Of a DNA stretch of 64,000 nucleotides, positions 44,656 to 56,880 are shown in pieces. The notes below the pieces were generated by a model, which ran no database searches, had not been told where the DNA came from, and saw only the letters and a program-made list of their open reading frames with translations. Every line of letters begins with the position of its first letter. The stretch's first letter is position 1. Origin of the DNA: Raffaelea ambrosiae (lineage: Eukaryota > Ascomycota > Sordariomycetes > Ophiostomatales > Ophiostomataceae); NCBI GenBank assembly GCA_002778195.1, contig PCDI01000004.1:3853042-3917041 (forward strand), written 5' to 3'. A program made the position numbers and the translations under genes.

Positions 44656-46370
44656 CTACCTAACTGTTTGCAATTTGGCACGCTCCTCTTGGTCGAAGAC
44701 ATTAACGTGGGTGCTGGCAAACTTCCTCGTGGAAATTTTCTGGGCAAATAGCCAATCCAACTCTTCGTACGTACGACCCTTGGTCTCGGGTAGGCGGAAA
44801 AAGACCCAGACAAGAGTGACGACGCCAAGGCCTGCCCAGAAAAAGGCAGCATAGCCTTTCAAATTGCCTTCGCTCGGATTGATCAAATAGGGCTCAATGA
44901 CGTTGGCAATGGTGCTCGCAATGTAATAAGCGTTGCGGGCCAGACAGACAGTTTTTTGTCGCAGACGTGTGCTGCCAACCTCAGCAGGGAGAGACCAGGC
45001 CAGTTGGCCGACGGTGGCCTCAAATACAAATGCCCAGATCAGACACAGAACGGCCTGGGCCATGGCATATGACTTGCGGTCCCACACGGCAAGGACACCA
45101 ATGATGATTAGAATAATGTTGAGAATGACCATTGCCCAAACAAAGATGGTGCGACGCCCGAAGTATGGAAACAACGCGAACCAGCTGAAGATGGCCCCGG
45201 CCAGCGCAACAGCTGTGTTGGTGACGGTAAGCAAGTAGGTTGTGCGGGTCGAGAGACCAATCTGTTGGAAAAAGTAAGAGCTATTGTAGCCAAACGCTTG
45301 GCCACAAGTAACCTGGCCGACAAAGACCATGCAAGCGATCTCGGTACGGCGCAGTTCGGGTCCACGAAAACAATCCCAGAAGGTGGTGCCAGCCGTCATG
45401 GCCTTTTCCAGCTCATTGGTGTGAACAATAGCGGCCAGTGTGTCCTCGACTGGGATACGGGCACTTCGGCGCTGTAGACGACTAAGAGACCTTTTGGCTT
45501 CGTCCAAACGGCCCTTACGGACAAGATGCCATGGTGATTCGGGGGCGAAGCACAAAATCGGAACCAAGAAGACTGGCCAGATCCATTGAATAGCGAATGG
45601 GATGCGGTATGACCACTGATCTGTTCGGCTTTGGAGACCGTAGAGAACACCAGCGGCAATAAGCTGGCCAATAATGAAACACATGTTGGTATAGCTCGTC
45701 ATGAAGATCCGGAGATTCAGGGGGAGAACTTCGGAGGCGTAAGACGGTGCCGAGGTGGCGAAGACTCCCCATGGAAAGCCACAGAGGACCTCGCCGGCGA
45801 GAAGAACACCCACGCTGGGTGAAAAGAAAGGAATGAAGATGAGACCGCTTAGAAGGACCAGAGAGCCAAGGACAACACGTTTTTGGCCAAACTTATCCAC
45901 AAGATAGCCGTTCAGGAGCACACCGAAGAAGGCGCCAACGCCACCCGCATCATTGAGACCGGCTTGCCAGGCAGCTGTAAGTTGGGGAGTGCCGGTGGAA
46001 TCGATGAACTGGCCATATTTCGCAGCAAAAGATGGGTAAGCAAAAAAATTGCCGATCCTGGTCCAGGGGGTCGAGTTGTTAGTGGTCATCATTGGATTGT
46101 ACAACCCTTATTTCTGTAAGAATGCCCCATGATGACTAACACTCACAAAATAGTATCGTAACCCTCCATAATAACACACATGGACACAAAGAAACTCCAA
46201 AACAGGGCCATGGGGTAATCTTTGATGGCCTCGACGTGAGTCATTTCATGCTCGATGTCCTGGGCCTCCTTGGCCTGGACTTCCGTGACGGCTGGTTTCT
46301 CATCGTAGCCATCCGTCTGAGTCTGGACAATAGAAATGGGAAGACTGGTGACGTCTCCAGCTCCCGCCAT
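44656..46370 (-). CDS. MFS alpha-glucoside/sugar permease (maltose permease type)
   Basis: Minus strand, exons 46370-46147 and 46058-side acceptor 46057-44656 (541 aa). Proton-coupled sugar uptake at the plasma membrane. The junction gives EGYDTILIGNFFAYPSFAAK, typical of maltose/alpha-glucoside permeases; then LNGYLVDKFGQKRVVLG, FAPESPWHLVRKGRLDEA, a TM7 block with NSSYFFQQIGL, and FRLPETKGRTYEELDWLF. About 12 hydrophobic segments can be followed. Its cytosolic N terminus is acidic. It is transcribed away from the GH27 gene, with a head-to-head spacer of 750 bases, which would suit joint induction of sugar release and uptake. Confidence 0.88.
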
Positions 46371-47118
46371 GGTTACGGGTAGAAGGTTGGCTGGCAGTAA
46401 GCTTGAATAGAAAAGTGTTGATTGGGCTGGAGAGGAAATGTGGAAATACCGTGCCAAAATGGACGAGGGCTTTTATTTGTAAACAATAGCCTACTGGACT
46501 GTGCCTCGGTATATGACGAAGATGGAGACAACCATGGAAGATAATGAACATGATTGGCGTGGATGGCGTGTGATAAGCTCTGCTGTCTTAATCGGATAAC
46601 CCTGGCGACTTGGATTCCAATGAATCATGTAACGTGGTACCTCAGACACCGTATCATCTCACGATGGGGATCGAATGAGTTGGGCACGCTCTTTGTCTTG
46701 CACGAGTTACAAAGTGTTTTTCTGCTCTGCCACTGCATTCTTACGCGTAAGTTGACCTATGGGACGTTGAGTGAGCGGATGTGGAGGATTAGTCCCAACC
46801 ATACGTATCTTTTACGACGTAACATGCAGTTTGGTTTCCGTATTATAACCGCCTCCTCTTTATCTGCCGGAAATGTGACGACTGGTACACAAGCTGCTTA
46901 CCCCTTGCGAGACATCAAAAAAAAAAGAAAAGGGCGGGGGAAGTACCGAAAGAGGAGAAAATGGGGAAGCGAACCATACCTCCTCGTCTTTACACTTGCC
47001 TATTCCACACCCCCAGCTGCTCAATTATCATACCTGACTCCGGGAACCATTTTTGCTTGCTTAGCTTTGGCTAAGGTCTTTTTTTCGTGTCTGCCACACT
47101 CTTCAATCTAGAGCCAAC
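46371..47118. promoter_or_regulatory. Shared divergent promoter region, MFS permease / alpha-galactosidase
   Basis: Head-to-head spacer between a sugar permease and a secreted alpha-galactosidase. No gene inside. Regulatory sites could not be assigned with confidence. Confidence 0.5.
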
Positions 47119-48791
47119 ATGACATTTTTTTACCCCGTCGGTTTCCTAATTGCGTTGGCAGTTGAAACTGCCAGCGCTGTCAACAATGGCTTAGCCCGGA
47201 CACCGCAAATGGGTTGGGTAAGAAACACATCTTGTTGGAAATCACACAATGAAAACTGACGATTGGCAGAACAACTGGAATTCTTTTGGGTGTGATGTTT
47301 CCGAAGGCCTCTTGCTGGAAACGGCCGAAAAGCTTAACCATCTTGGCCTACGCGACGTAGGCTACAACTATGTCCTGCTCGATGACTGCTGGTCGGGTGG
47401 TCGAGACAAGAAGGGCTTCCTCTATGCCGACGCGAATAAATTCCCCCACGGCATGAAGTACGTGGCCGACAAAGTCCATGACATGGGCATGTTGTATGGC
47501 ATGTACTCTACAGCTGGAGAATTAACGTGTGCTCGATACGGTAAGTGAAGTTTCTTTCAGAACTCGTTGGCTTTCTTTCTCTCGTCAGCTAATTAAGTGT
47601 TTGCAGATGGCTCTCTAGACCACGAAGAGAAAGATGCGCAGGCTTTTGCATCCTGGGGTGTGGATTACCTCAAATATGACAATTGCTATGCCATGGGTCG
47701 TCATGGCTCTCCGGAGACCTCTTACAACCGATTCAAGCGCATGGCTGATGCCATTAAAAAGACCGGCCGGCCCATGCTGTACTCCCTTTGCAGCTGGGGT
47801 GAAGATCTGGTCCATGCTTGGGGTGTTTCTATTGCGAACTCGTGGCGCATGTCGGGTGACATTTATGACTCGTTTACGCGCCCCGATGTTTTGTGCTCGT
47901 ACGTTCCAGCCCCTGCAGACCTGCTGTTCTCCAACACTTTCTTGCTGACACTTCTCCTTTTCATTTAGCTGTGATGATCCTCGTGACCCGCTCTGCATTT
48001 CTCCCGGTTCGCGCTGCTCCGTCTTAAATATCTTGAATAAGGTCGCTGCTTACAGTGACCGAGGACAGCCTGGCGGCTGGAACGACCTTGACATGCTGGA
48101 AGTTGGCCAAGGAGGCATGACCGATTCGGAATATGTCGCACACTTCACGATGTGGGCGGTAGTCAAATCACCTCTCATCATTGGGACTGATCTTCGCAGT
48201 ATCTCGCCCTCGGCCTTGACCATTTTAAACAATCCAGCTATCATTGCGATCAACCAAGACCCCCTGGGCTTACCGTCACGACGTGTCACGGTTGACTACA
48301 ACGTGAAAAAGGACAAATACGGTATGGGCGAGGCGCAGGTTTGGTCTGGTCCTCTCGCCAATGGGGACCAACTTGTGGTGTTCTTGAATGCTGCAGCCGA
48401 AGACCTAGAAATGGAAGTCGGTCTGGACGAGGTCTTTGTTGACGAGGGTCCCGGGGGTTCTGCTCCTCAGTGCCAGCAAACTTGGACGGTGCATGATCTC
48501 TGGAGCAATCGCATGTCCCATGAGGTGGCCAAGAAGTTGATCGTGGCCAGCGACAATGGGGATGAGAAGCAGATCAAGAAGGTCCTCAAAGATGCAAAAT
48601 GGTACAATGCGACGGAAACGAGCTACAAGGAGGGCCTTGAAAAGTTGGACCCGAGGTTGTATGGGACGGTTGTTGGGACAGTCGGGCCCAATGGGGTGCT
48701 CAAAGCGTCGGTTAAAATGCACAGTGTGGCTGCTTACCGACTTCGGACAGACGAACAAAAGCAGCGATACCTCGTGCATAATGAGTTGTGA
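47119..48791 (+). CDS. Alpha-galactosidase, GH27, secreted
   Basis: Join 47119-47217, 47270-47540, 47607-47898, 47969-48791 (494 aa). Hydrolyses terminal alpha-1,6-linked galactose from raffinose-type sugars and galactomannan side chains. A signal peptide is visible (FYPVGFLIALAVETASA). Motifs: TPQMGWNNWNSFGCDVSE, YVLLDDCWSGGRD, the nucleophile in YLKYDNC (Asp148) and the acid/base in SWRMSGD (Asp208), then GGWNDLDMLEVGQGG and NDPAI-like NNPAIIAINQD. The C-terminal beta domain is present. The third exon ends within the cysteine region (VLCSCDDPRDPLC). Everything needed for activity appears intact. Carbon-source control is likely but not shown by the sequence. Confidence 0.93.
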
Positions 48792-51013
48792 GTAGTGTTG
48801 CATTAGTGCATCGCCATCCACTCTGGAAACATTTTCAAAACATAGAACCTCTGGCCCATAAAACCTAGCTATCAAACCTTTTCTTCACATCTTTCTTTTT
48901 CTGTTGTCCAGATCATTATTTTTCTCTCTCTCAAAAGCAAAGGCACTTTTTTTCTCTTCCGTTTCATACATGGCAACACATTGCTTTGAAGGGCTCACAT
49001 AGAGAAAGCAAATAACTACTACTCGTAATTATGTACAGGTTGTTGGCACTCGTTAGAGTGGGTCAAATTGCATCCTGGGAGTGTCTTACGCCCTGCACAC
49101 GCTAACTATAGCAGAGGGGTAGGTAAGAAATTGTTAACACATTCCATTCATACTCGTACGTCGCAAACCAAGACGCTAGTAAATACCATTACCCTGCAAT
49201 GAGCGTGGCAACGCCAAAACTGCTAGGGAATGTATACGATACTGTGTACCGCAGATACGTAAAGATACATAGCTTCAGCAGTATGCTTTTACTGGGTGAC
49301 TTCATTCCGTGGCTGCTTGGAGGTGCTCTACGGAAGGCCTAAACGTTTTTTTTTTTTTTTTTTTTTTTTGATATCTGTTATGTACTGAAAGAGTACTGCA
49401 GAGGTCGTCTCGTGAACTGTGGGAGACTCATACCTCCCTCCGCCTTCTGTCTAATGGGAACGCCTTGAAAAGCCTACTATACCAGCTGAAAACCAAGCAT
49501 CCCAAACTTTACTTGTCAAACACTACTCCGTAATATCTCGCGTCTGGGCACTACGAGTGCATCGTACTGCTACCCCGTCAGGGCGTTGATACGGCCATAC
49601 CCGGATTGGAGAGCCAGCGCATTATGCTACTACGCTAAGACAGGGGAGCAGCGGCAGTGGTAGCATCCGAACCCTTGAGCCCAGCGCAGCCGGGCGTAGT
49701 CCTATCTGCCGCCTACGGCATATCATATTGTGAACTTCGATATCGCATCGTATCATCTTTTACCACTGCCAATATACGCCAGTATCTCTACTTCACATTC
49801 CCAAAATCCCATAGGATGAAAGACTCCATGAGACGTGAAATGTTGAGTTGATGATACCACGACGCTAAAGTGAGGATAAAGACTTTACCACCGATGGTAC
49901 TACTACACTAAACCGGAATGGCAGACGTATCAATGTGGCGGGTCAACATTGTGCCTTGCGGGGAGGGAAGTGAGGCTACAGAAAAAACGCCCTCGAACCG
50001 AGATAGGAGGGCCAATCGCCAAGACGACTTTGGGCACGAAGAAGACAACCTGCAACCGACCAAAAAAAAAAAAAGAAATACAACAGGAAGACTAACAATG
50101 GTAATTTAAAAGTGGTTTCCATTTTACGCCCGACGCCCGCCGTACCATGTAACAATAGTTCTTTCCATACTAAGTGCAAAGGTCTAGCATAACCAAAGTG
50201 GATACCTGCCAAATCCAAAGAGAGCGAGCATAATGGGCGAGAAGACAAGGACGATGCAACTGCAAACGCGGAAACGGGAAACCAACGTTGATGAAGAGAG
50301 ATAAAAGCTAAGATGTGAACGAAAACAAGAGAGGGGGAAAAAGAAAAGAAAAACTTGCACGTGGTTGACTATCTCCTTTATTCACTCCAATCTATCATAT
50401 ATCTCCTCTGTCCATCACTATGACTGGTGTAGAACCAATGCCCGCAGACCGCGAGGTTACGTATACTCGACTGTGTTCCATTTTGTTTGGACTTGTCTGC
50501 ATCTGTCTGGAGTTGGTGTCGATCAAATCGTAAACCTCGCCCGCAAAGGATGACAGCCGACACCCATTCAAGGCACTGCCAACCAGGGAGTCTTTAATGA
50601 TCGGAAGAGGACCAAAACGATGTAACTAACGTCTTCTTTACAACCTTGTTATTCGGTTTATGATAACCCCTTTAATTTTCTGCGCCCCTCAAGTAGGATG
50701 ACATTTGCAAGTAAGAGCCTGTCTGTCTTACTTTTCAATCCCATTGCACTCGTAGAGTGGCCATTTATGTAGTAATTATGAAACCATTGATGAAGTTCCT
50801 AAGCCTTTCGCTACTCTCCACGAAAACTTGGTAACGTAACCACGACTCGGGACTGTATGGGAGGAGGATTAAGCTGGCCGAAACGAGAGAGCCAAGACAC
50901 AGTTATGTATTGTTCTTTGGTATAAATTCCTGACTCGGAACACTATGATATTTGGTATTTCTTCGTTCCTGAAGCAAGACGGTAAAGAGTGGTCCTTTGT
51001 GTGATCATATACA
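48792..51013. other. Intergenic region (2.2 kb) with poly-T tract
   Basis: No gene supported. A 24-base T-run lies at 49346-49369 and an A-run near 50061-50073. A tRNA-like fold near 49570-49640 was considered and rejected. Confidence 0.45.
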
Positions 51014-52075
51014 ATGTTCTTCTCACGTTTGTCTTATGTTCTTGGCGCTACGGCTGCTCTTCTACAGCAGTCGGTGGCCACAATTGGCTTTTCTAACTAT
51101 AACGTCATTTATGAAGGACCTTCTCAAGACAACACGGCGACAATCACTTACAATAAACCTTACATAGGTAGCACGCTATTCCTGTACATCTCTATTGTCG
51201 AAGGTTATGACCACTCGAGTATCATCTCCCAGTTCAAGACTCTCTGCGAGAACTACGCCCCCAACAACATTTCTATTATCCCGCGGGTTCGCTATGGCTT
51301 CCCAGACAACCAGAGCTACACACACGAGCCCGAGGATCTCGATACACTCTGGTCTGACGTCGAATTATTTGCGCAAACGTTTGCCGAGGCGAAGAGCATC
51401 ATCAATATCCCCGTCATCCAGGCAGGCTTTCTTGGGTTGTGGGGAGAGTGGCATGTAAGTCAACCCAGGATACACTGATAGATAAAGTCGAGAGTTAACC
51501 ACTGTATAGGACGGGCCATATTGCATGAACCAGGGCACAGATAGCAGCGAGCTTGACCTCAGCGTGAAGAAACGGGTTATAGAGACGCTGCTTCAGGTCA
51601 CAGGCCTGAAGGTCGCTACCCGATATCCTCGGGATCATGAAGCTCTATACAATAGCAACCGTACTGTCACACTGCATGACGACTGCATATTTGACGACGG
51701 CCCGGATGGCGACGACGGCGGGACGTTTCCAGCAGACAACCACACCTACTGGGTCGACTATGCCAAGTCGGTTGGCTACAACAACACTTATGGTGGGGAG
51801 CCTTGTGCGATGGATGGGGAATACGACTGGACAAACTATACGGATGTTTGTGGGTCCAACGGCTTGGCCAAATTCCTTACTACCATGGGTATGGCTTATA
51901 TAAATGTATGTCTCGTTGATATCATCGTCTTTCTTTGTTCCTGTGACAATGCGCTAACTTGTCTACTTATTAGTGGGAGAACCCAACTGAGCTCTACACA
52001 ATGTTCACAGAGCATTTCACTGAAGAAGAGTCATGCATCTATGGGATTGAGGATGCCCTGTTAGAGTTTTCGTAA
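51014..52075 (+). CDS. Secreted DUF4874-like protein
   Basis: Join 51014-51454, 51510-51905, 51974-52075 (312 aa). A signal peptide is evident (LSYVLGATAALLQQSVAT). The body contains VIPVIQ-type beta/alpha-barrel features: ISIIPRVRYGFPDNQ, IPVIQAGFLGLWGEWHDGPY and FPADNHTYWVDYAKS, which resemble DUF4874/DUF4832 proteins (predicted glycoside-hydrolase-like, function unknown). The GLWGEWH motif carries possible catalytic Glu/His. Family members often have a second C-terminal domain; here the reading ends soon after MFTEHFTEEES, so it is either a short form or C-terminally truncated. Several N-glycosylation sequons (NNTY, NYTD) fit secretion. Confidence 0.7.
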
Positions 52076-53077
52076 AAGGCATCTCAAAATCCAACTGGAG
52101 TTAGGATTCCGGTCCTTTTAAGATAACATGGAGCCAGCGTCCTGCACAGAAAGGGCTTGTCAAAAGGCGGGAATAAGCAAGAGGCAAAACATTAGCAATA
52201 TCATATTGTATGCATACAAAGTAAATCTTTGCCTAACTACAGGTTAATACTTCCAACTACTAAGAGACCAAGTTAATTTTGAGTACAATGGGTGCGATTA
52301 CGTGACACGGGAAAATAAGAAACGAAGACATTGTAAAACAGAAGATGAACGAAATATCCCAAGCTGGAAATACATTTCATAGGAATTTATAATATGTTTG
52401 TCTCTTCTATATGATATCCCTCTTCTCCTTGGCGACTTCAACGTGACCTACACTACCGTGCAAGGTTATACGCTCACCAGAGGTAAGTAGAGAATAGTAT
52501 ATAATTAAAAGTTATACAGCAGCGGGTGGTATAGAAGGTAACTAATACAAATTCTTATTCTTTTCAATTATAAAGGGAGAAGAGTGAGTATATGACAGCT
52601 TCAAGGACCCGAGGTTCGCAACCTGTCTGTAACACGCATAGAGAAACCATTAAAACAACTTGGATCTGCCACCTTCCAGTTAAGCTTCACGTACAGACAT
52701 GTGAACTCTCCGGCTGGTTCCGTGATCTACAGAATTCGTACCTTCCTGTTATAGGTTCGCGGGCCCGCAAATATGACGAAATGTCTCTTAACGGGACCTA
52801 TTCGTAAGACAGTAAATGCGGAGGAAACCCGGCTACCCCGTACCTCCCTGTTATGGGTTCGCGGGGCCCAGGTTTAGATAAGGCGGAATGAAAACCCTAC
52901 AGGTAGCACAGGGTTCATACTCGCAGGAGTGAAGGTCCCCCCGTTCCATCCTCCCCTTCTCCCCCCCCACCCCTCTCCAGATCATGGAACTCCGTAAGCT
53001 TTGCCGTACTTCCCTTCTCTTCTCTGCCCCCTATCCCCAAAAACAAAAGACAAGTCCGCATCGCAGACAATAGTGAA
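52076..53077. other. Intergenic region before the HET relic
   Basis: AT-rich at first, then a pair of direct repeats (see 52739-52872). No gene. Confidence 0.45.
52739..52872 (+). repeat. Imperfect direct repeat, about 32 bp, 101 bp apart
   Basis: Copies at about 52739-52770 and 52840-52871 share GTACCT-C-CCTGTTAT-GGTTCGCGGG-CC with few differences. Confidence 0.7.
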
Positions 53078-55119
53078 CTGCCGCAGCTGATTTTGCTACC
53101 CCGTGACAACGTCTCGGCCGCCAAGGACCCTCTCGGGTTTGCGTGGCACGCTGACCTCGACACACTCGCAGCATCCGTCCGGAACACGGGATGCCCTCTC
53201 TGCCATCTCGTGAACAAGGGAACCGAAATCTGGATCGATCAGTACCTTGCGGCGGAAACGTCAAACCGGGTCTTTGCCGAGTTGGGTGGTACGCACATCC
53301 CTCATGGCCAGCAACTGTGGCTGGCGAGACGGGGGGACATTGGCAGTGGAGGTAATGGAGATGGATTTCTGGTGCTGGCGAGGGACCCAGACGATAAGAA
53401 CAACAGAGTCATCAATGTCTTGACGGGCGTGGCACTGAGCGTCGTGGCCGAATCTCCCCTTGCCGGTCGATTTCCGCTGCGGTCGATCCGGACGAATTCG
53501 GGCTCGACTAGAAGCTTGGATGTAGCAGCGGCATGGCTTAAACGTTGTGTCTAGACGCACGACACATGCCGCCGTCTATTGGTCGCCACCGACGACGAGC
53601 AAGATCAAAACCAAAACCAAAACCAAGACCAAGACCAAGATCCACTACTACCATCTCGCATACTATATCTTGAGCCGTCGACTAAACAAGACAACGACAC
53701 CATCTCGTTGGTGAGACTGATTGAGTGTGACAAGAGCAACAAACGGGCAAAGTATGCTTGTTTGCCTCACTGTTGGGGAAACGACACTCCTCCGTTAACG
53801 ACCACGCATGAGTCGTATGCAGCTCGAGTCGCTGGCATTCCTGTGGATAGCCTTCCCCAAACGTTCCGCGATGCTGTCACCATAACACGACATCTCGACC
53901 TTGCCCATCTCTAGATCGACAGTCTTTGTATTTTTAGGATGACGTGGTGGATGACTGGGCGCGCGAGTCATCGCGCATGGCGCAAGTGTACTCGAACGCA
54001 CATTTCGTTATTGCGGCAAACCACACAAAAGGAAGTGCTGAGGGATGCTTCCACGACCTCGAGGCAGACTGTACAAGCCGACCATCGGCCGAGATAAACA
54101 TGGTTCCAGTAGAAGGAAAAGAAGGCAGAGACGGCGGCGTCGTGGTCGCACAGTAGCTCTTTCCAGGCGACGAGTTCCGCCGGGACCGCGGCGCATTCGA
54201 AGAGGAACACCTCGCACAGCGGGCATGGGCTCTGCAAGAGCGCGTCCTGGCACGGCGTGTCTTGCACTTGAACGGGAGACAAATGTATTTCGAGTGTACG
54301 CAGGGCGGCGTTGTCGGAGAAGACGGCTGTCGGATCGCAGAGCGGTACTGCGATGTTTACTCTTCGAGTCGTCCCGGCTCCGAAATGTCAACAGTAACGG
54401 TAGGCAGGGGAGACCTTTGGAACCAGCTCTTGTGGGCGTACGGAGGCCGGGCACTGACCAAGGCCACGGACAAGTTGCCAGCGATGAGCAACCTTGCGAG
54501 GCTGATAAAACAGCACGGTGGCAGCACCAACAGCAATAATAACAACAACAATATCGAATATGTGGCCGGGCTATGGAGTGATCGACTGCTTGAGGGCCTG
54601 GCTTGGCAGGGGCTCAAGAACCGGTCGGTAGTAGCAGAGAGCGAAGCAGAGCAAGACTACTCGGGTCCCAGCTGGAGCTGGGCAAGCTTCAAGGGCATCG
54701 CCGCTTCAGGTCTGCGGGACGACTGGAAACGTGTGGCCGAAGTCGTGGATTGGCATGTCCAGATCAAGGACGAGCAGAACCCTTACGGGGAAGTTGCAGC
54801 TGGTGCATGGATACGTATTCGGGGTCCCCTGACAGATCCTATCCCCGGCGCAGACCAAGGGCCGTCGGAATTTGAGGGTCGGCCCACGAGGGCCGGCATT
54901 ACACCGCTTCCGCGGATGAGGACACGCTACGCTGACCCGGTCGAGGAGGACAGTGCGGTCATACTCGATCATAGCGACGACCAGGATCTCGGTGATGGAT
55001 GGACAAACAGAGACTTGCAGGTTATGATACTTGGTGGTTATCCTGGAAGGGAAGAAGAAAAAGACGAGAAGAAGAACGATCAGGGGTACGAGTGCAAAGC
55101 AGAGGAAACAAAAATGTGA
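53078..55119 (+). pseudogene. HET-domain (heterokaryon incompatibility) protein, disrupted
   Basis: Collinear HET-protein blocks: an N-terminal module with CPLCHLVNKGTEIW, a DQNQNQNQDQDQD low-complexity linker, the HET core YACLPHCWGND, LPQTFRDAVTITRHLDL, IDSLCIFQDD, ARESSRMAQVYSNAHFVIAA, then ERVLARRVLHL and GPSWSWASFKG. Lesions: in-frame TAG at 53552-53554, TAG at 53912-53914 (before IDSLC, where the family has Trp), a one-base loss near 53935, and TAG at 54154-54156. The stop at 55117-55119 is probably the native end. The N-terminal start was not found. Intact members trigger cell death on fusion with incompatible strains. Confidence 0.8.
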
Positions 55120-56113
55120 CCCCTACGCACCATTTATGGACTTGTACTACAAAACGTGGAGGGGCAAAGCGACCAGGGTGCCCATCCGCGAATGAAGAGG
55201 GTAGGGTGGTTGTTTTTGGAGGGAGTGGAGGGGAACAAGGTGATCGTCGACAAGGAAAGCTGGAAAACGGTTACGTTGGCGTGAGGGGGTGGATGGCTTC
55301 TCCTTTCTTTTTTCTTTTCTTTCCTATATACACACGCAGTCGATTTACACTTTTGCCCGCTGACCCTGGTCTAATATTTTGCTATTCCTTATTGCCATAC
55401 CCTGCGACGGTGTTGTTAATACCGAGTGTCTGCCCCAGGTTTTATTATTCGCCCCCCTTTTCGGTGTTAAAGCGACCTTTACCTATGCTATGAGACTTTT
55501 AGCTTGCCCGTTTTGTCGTCTTTATAGAGTCGACTGCTCCTCTTATATATGTTTTTTTTAGAGTTTTTTTTTACCTTAATATCAAGTAGGTTTCTATGTA
55601 GGTGGTACTTGTAGTCATATAGAGAATTGCAGAATATGAAGGTATCTCATTAACAGAGGGAGGATCCTGTAGATTGCACAACTAAATCATCCCCTTCTTC
55701 TAGAAAAGGAGTGAGAGGCTCCGGGGATATCGAGGCTCCCAAAAGGGGGTCTGTGCACAGCGTTCTGTCTATTCACCACACTTGGGTAGCCCGTGTGCGT
55801 GCGTTTGTGGCGCATCGCGCATGGCGCTGATGAGTGTCACTTCTCGCGATATCCTCACACTTTCTTCATAGTATTCGGACAATCTCTCCCACAAACGACG
55901 TACCATGCTTTCCTCATCAATCCCGCAACCCTTTTCTTTCGCGTCTTCGGATTCAATCTGTCGACCGGCTGCATCTTGTGGTTTTATCACGGGCATTGGC
56001 CGCTTTACATCCGGACGAAGACACTGGGGCAAACTACTCAACTAAACTAGTCCACATCATCAATACGAAGTTTTCATCGAGCTACCCTTAGTTCTTCACC
56101 GATTTCGGAGGCC
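55120..56113. other. Intergenic
   Basis: T-rich around 55300-55600, no gene supported. Minus frame 55769-56041 looks weakly protein-like without a motif. Confidence 0.4.
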
Positions 56114-56880
56114 ATGTCCAGACAGACTGCAAACGCCATATCCCTCACCCTCGAGCCATATTGCATATTGTGCCGGCGGGACTTGCCACGATCGACCTGG
56201 AAGCATTGCGTCGGTCGACCATTGCGAAATGATGATAACGAAGAGTGGGAGTGTGACATCATCGGCTGTGCGTAGGCCCCTTTTCTATTTTCTTATCCCC
56301 CAGCTCTATCTACTAATTAAGTCTCGCAGTCTTCGATACAGCAGCAGACGACGCGCGGTCGGGCATGCCTACGGCACCTGTTCGCGTCCACGTCTTCCGG
56401 GCCGACCTACTCACGAGCAAATGGCCTCCCGACGACCATAGTCCTACGTGGATACTGAGGGATAGGAACAGGAATCCGAATCATGCCGGGGCACAACCTC
56501 TCCATGTATCGATCGCCAAACGACCCAGCCAGGATGCCACGTATACCAACCCTCATCGTGCTCTGTTCTTTGTACATAGATGTTGCTGGAAGGCGGTACG
56601 GCCGCCCGATACAGCACTACCCTTTTCTCGCCTATATCAGCTAGGTCAACAGACGCGGTCAATTATGCCGCGTCCCTGTGACGATGAGGAATACAGATTA
56701 GCGCTCTCCACGCTTTCGTCGCCGCGTGCGACCGAGTTCGCGACCGAGTCCGCGTCCAGCCTAGATGTCTTGCTCGCAGAGGCATCCGAGCTGCCGGGTG
56801 AACTCCGAGCACAGGTGGCACGCGGTGTGCATGGCCAGCGGCCTGTGCGCAGCATCGACTCAGATCATCTAGATGATTGA
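56114..56880 (+). CDS. Hypothetical protein (spliced, two exons)
   Basis: Join 56114-56267 and 56330-56880 (234 aa), intron with GTGCGT donor and CGCAG acceptor; the join fuses a Cys-containing N-terminal part (EPYCILCRRDLPRS, NDDNEEWECDIIG) to FFDTAADDARSG and a region with PHRALFFVHRCCWKAV. The C terminus is hydrophilic and acidic. CxxC followed later by a HxxCW-like element is common in fungal proteins of unknown role that also carry F-box-like segments, but no F-box is seen here. Not recognised; gene status rests on the clean splice frame. Confidence 0.5.

Noticed and set aside
46554..47111. 185-aa plus frame upstream of the alpha-galactosidase
   Set aside because: Contains a Lys/Arg run from an A-rich tract, no domain, and overlaps the expected promoter region.
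49570..49645. tRNA-like sequence on the minus strand (A-box-like TAGCGTAGTAG and a 7-bp acceptor-like stem)
   Set aside because: The anticodon stem does not pair, the acceptor stem and A-box are offset by one base, and there is no good GGTTCRANNCC B-box, so no tRNA can be supported. It may be a tRNA-derived relic.
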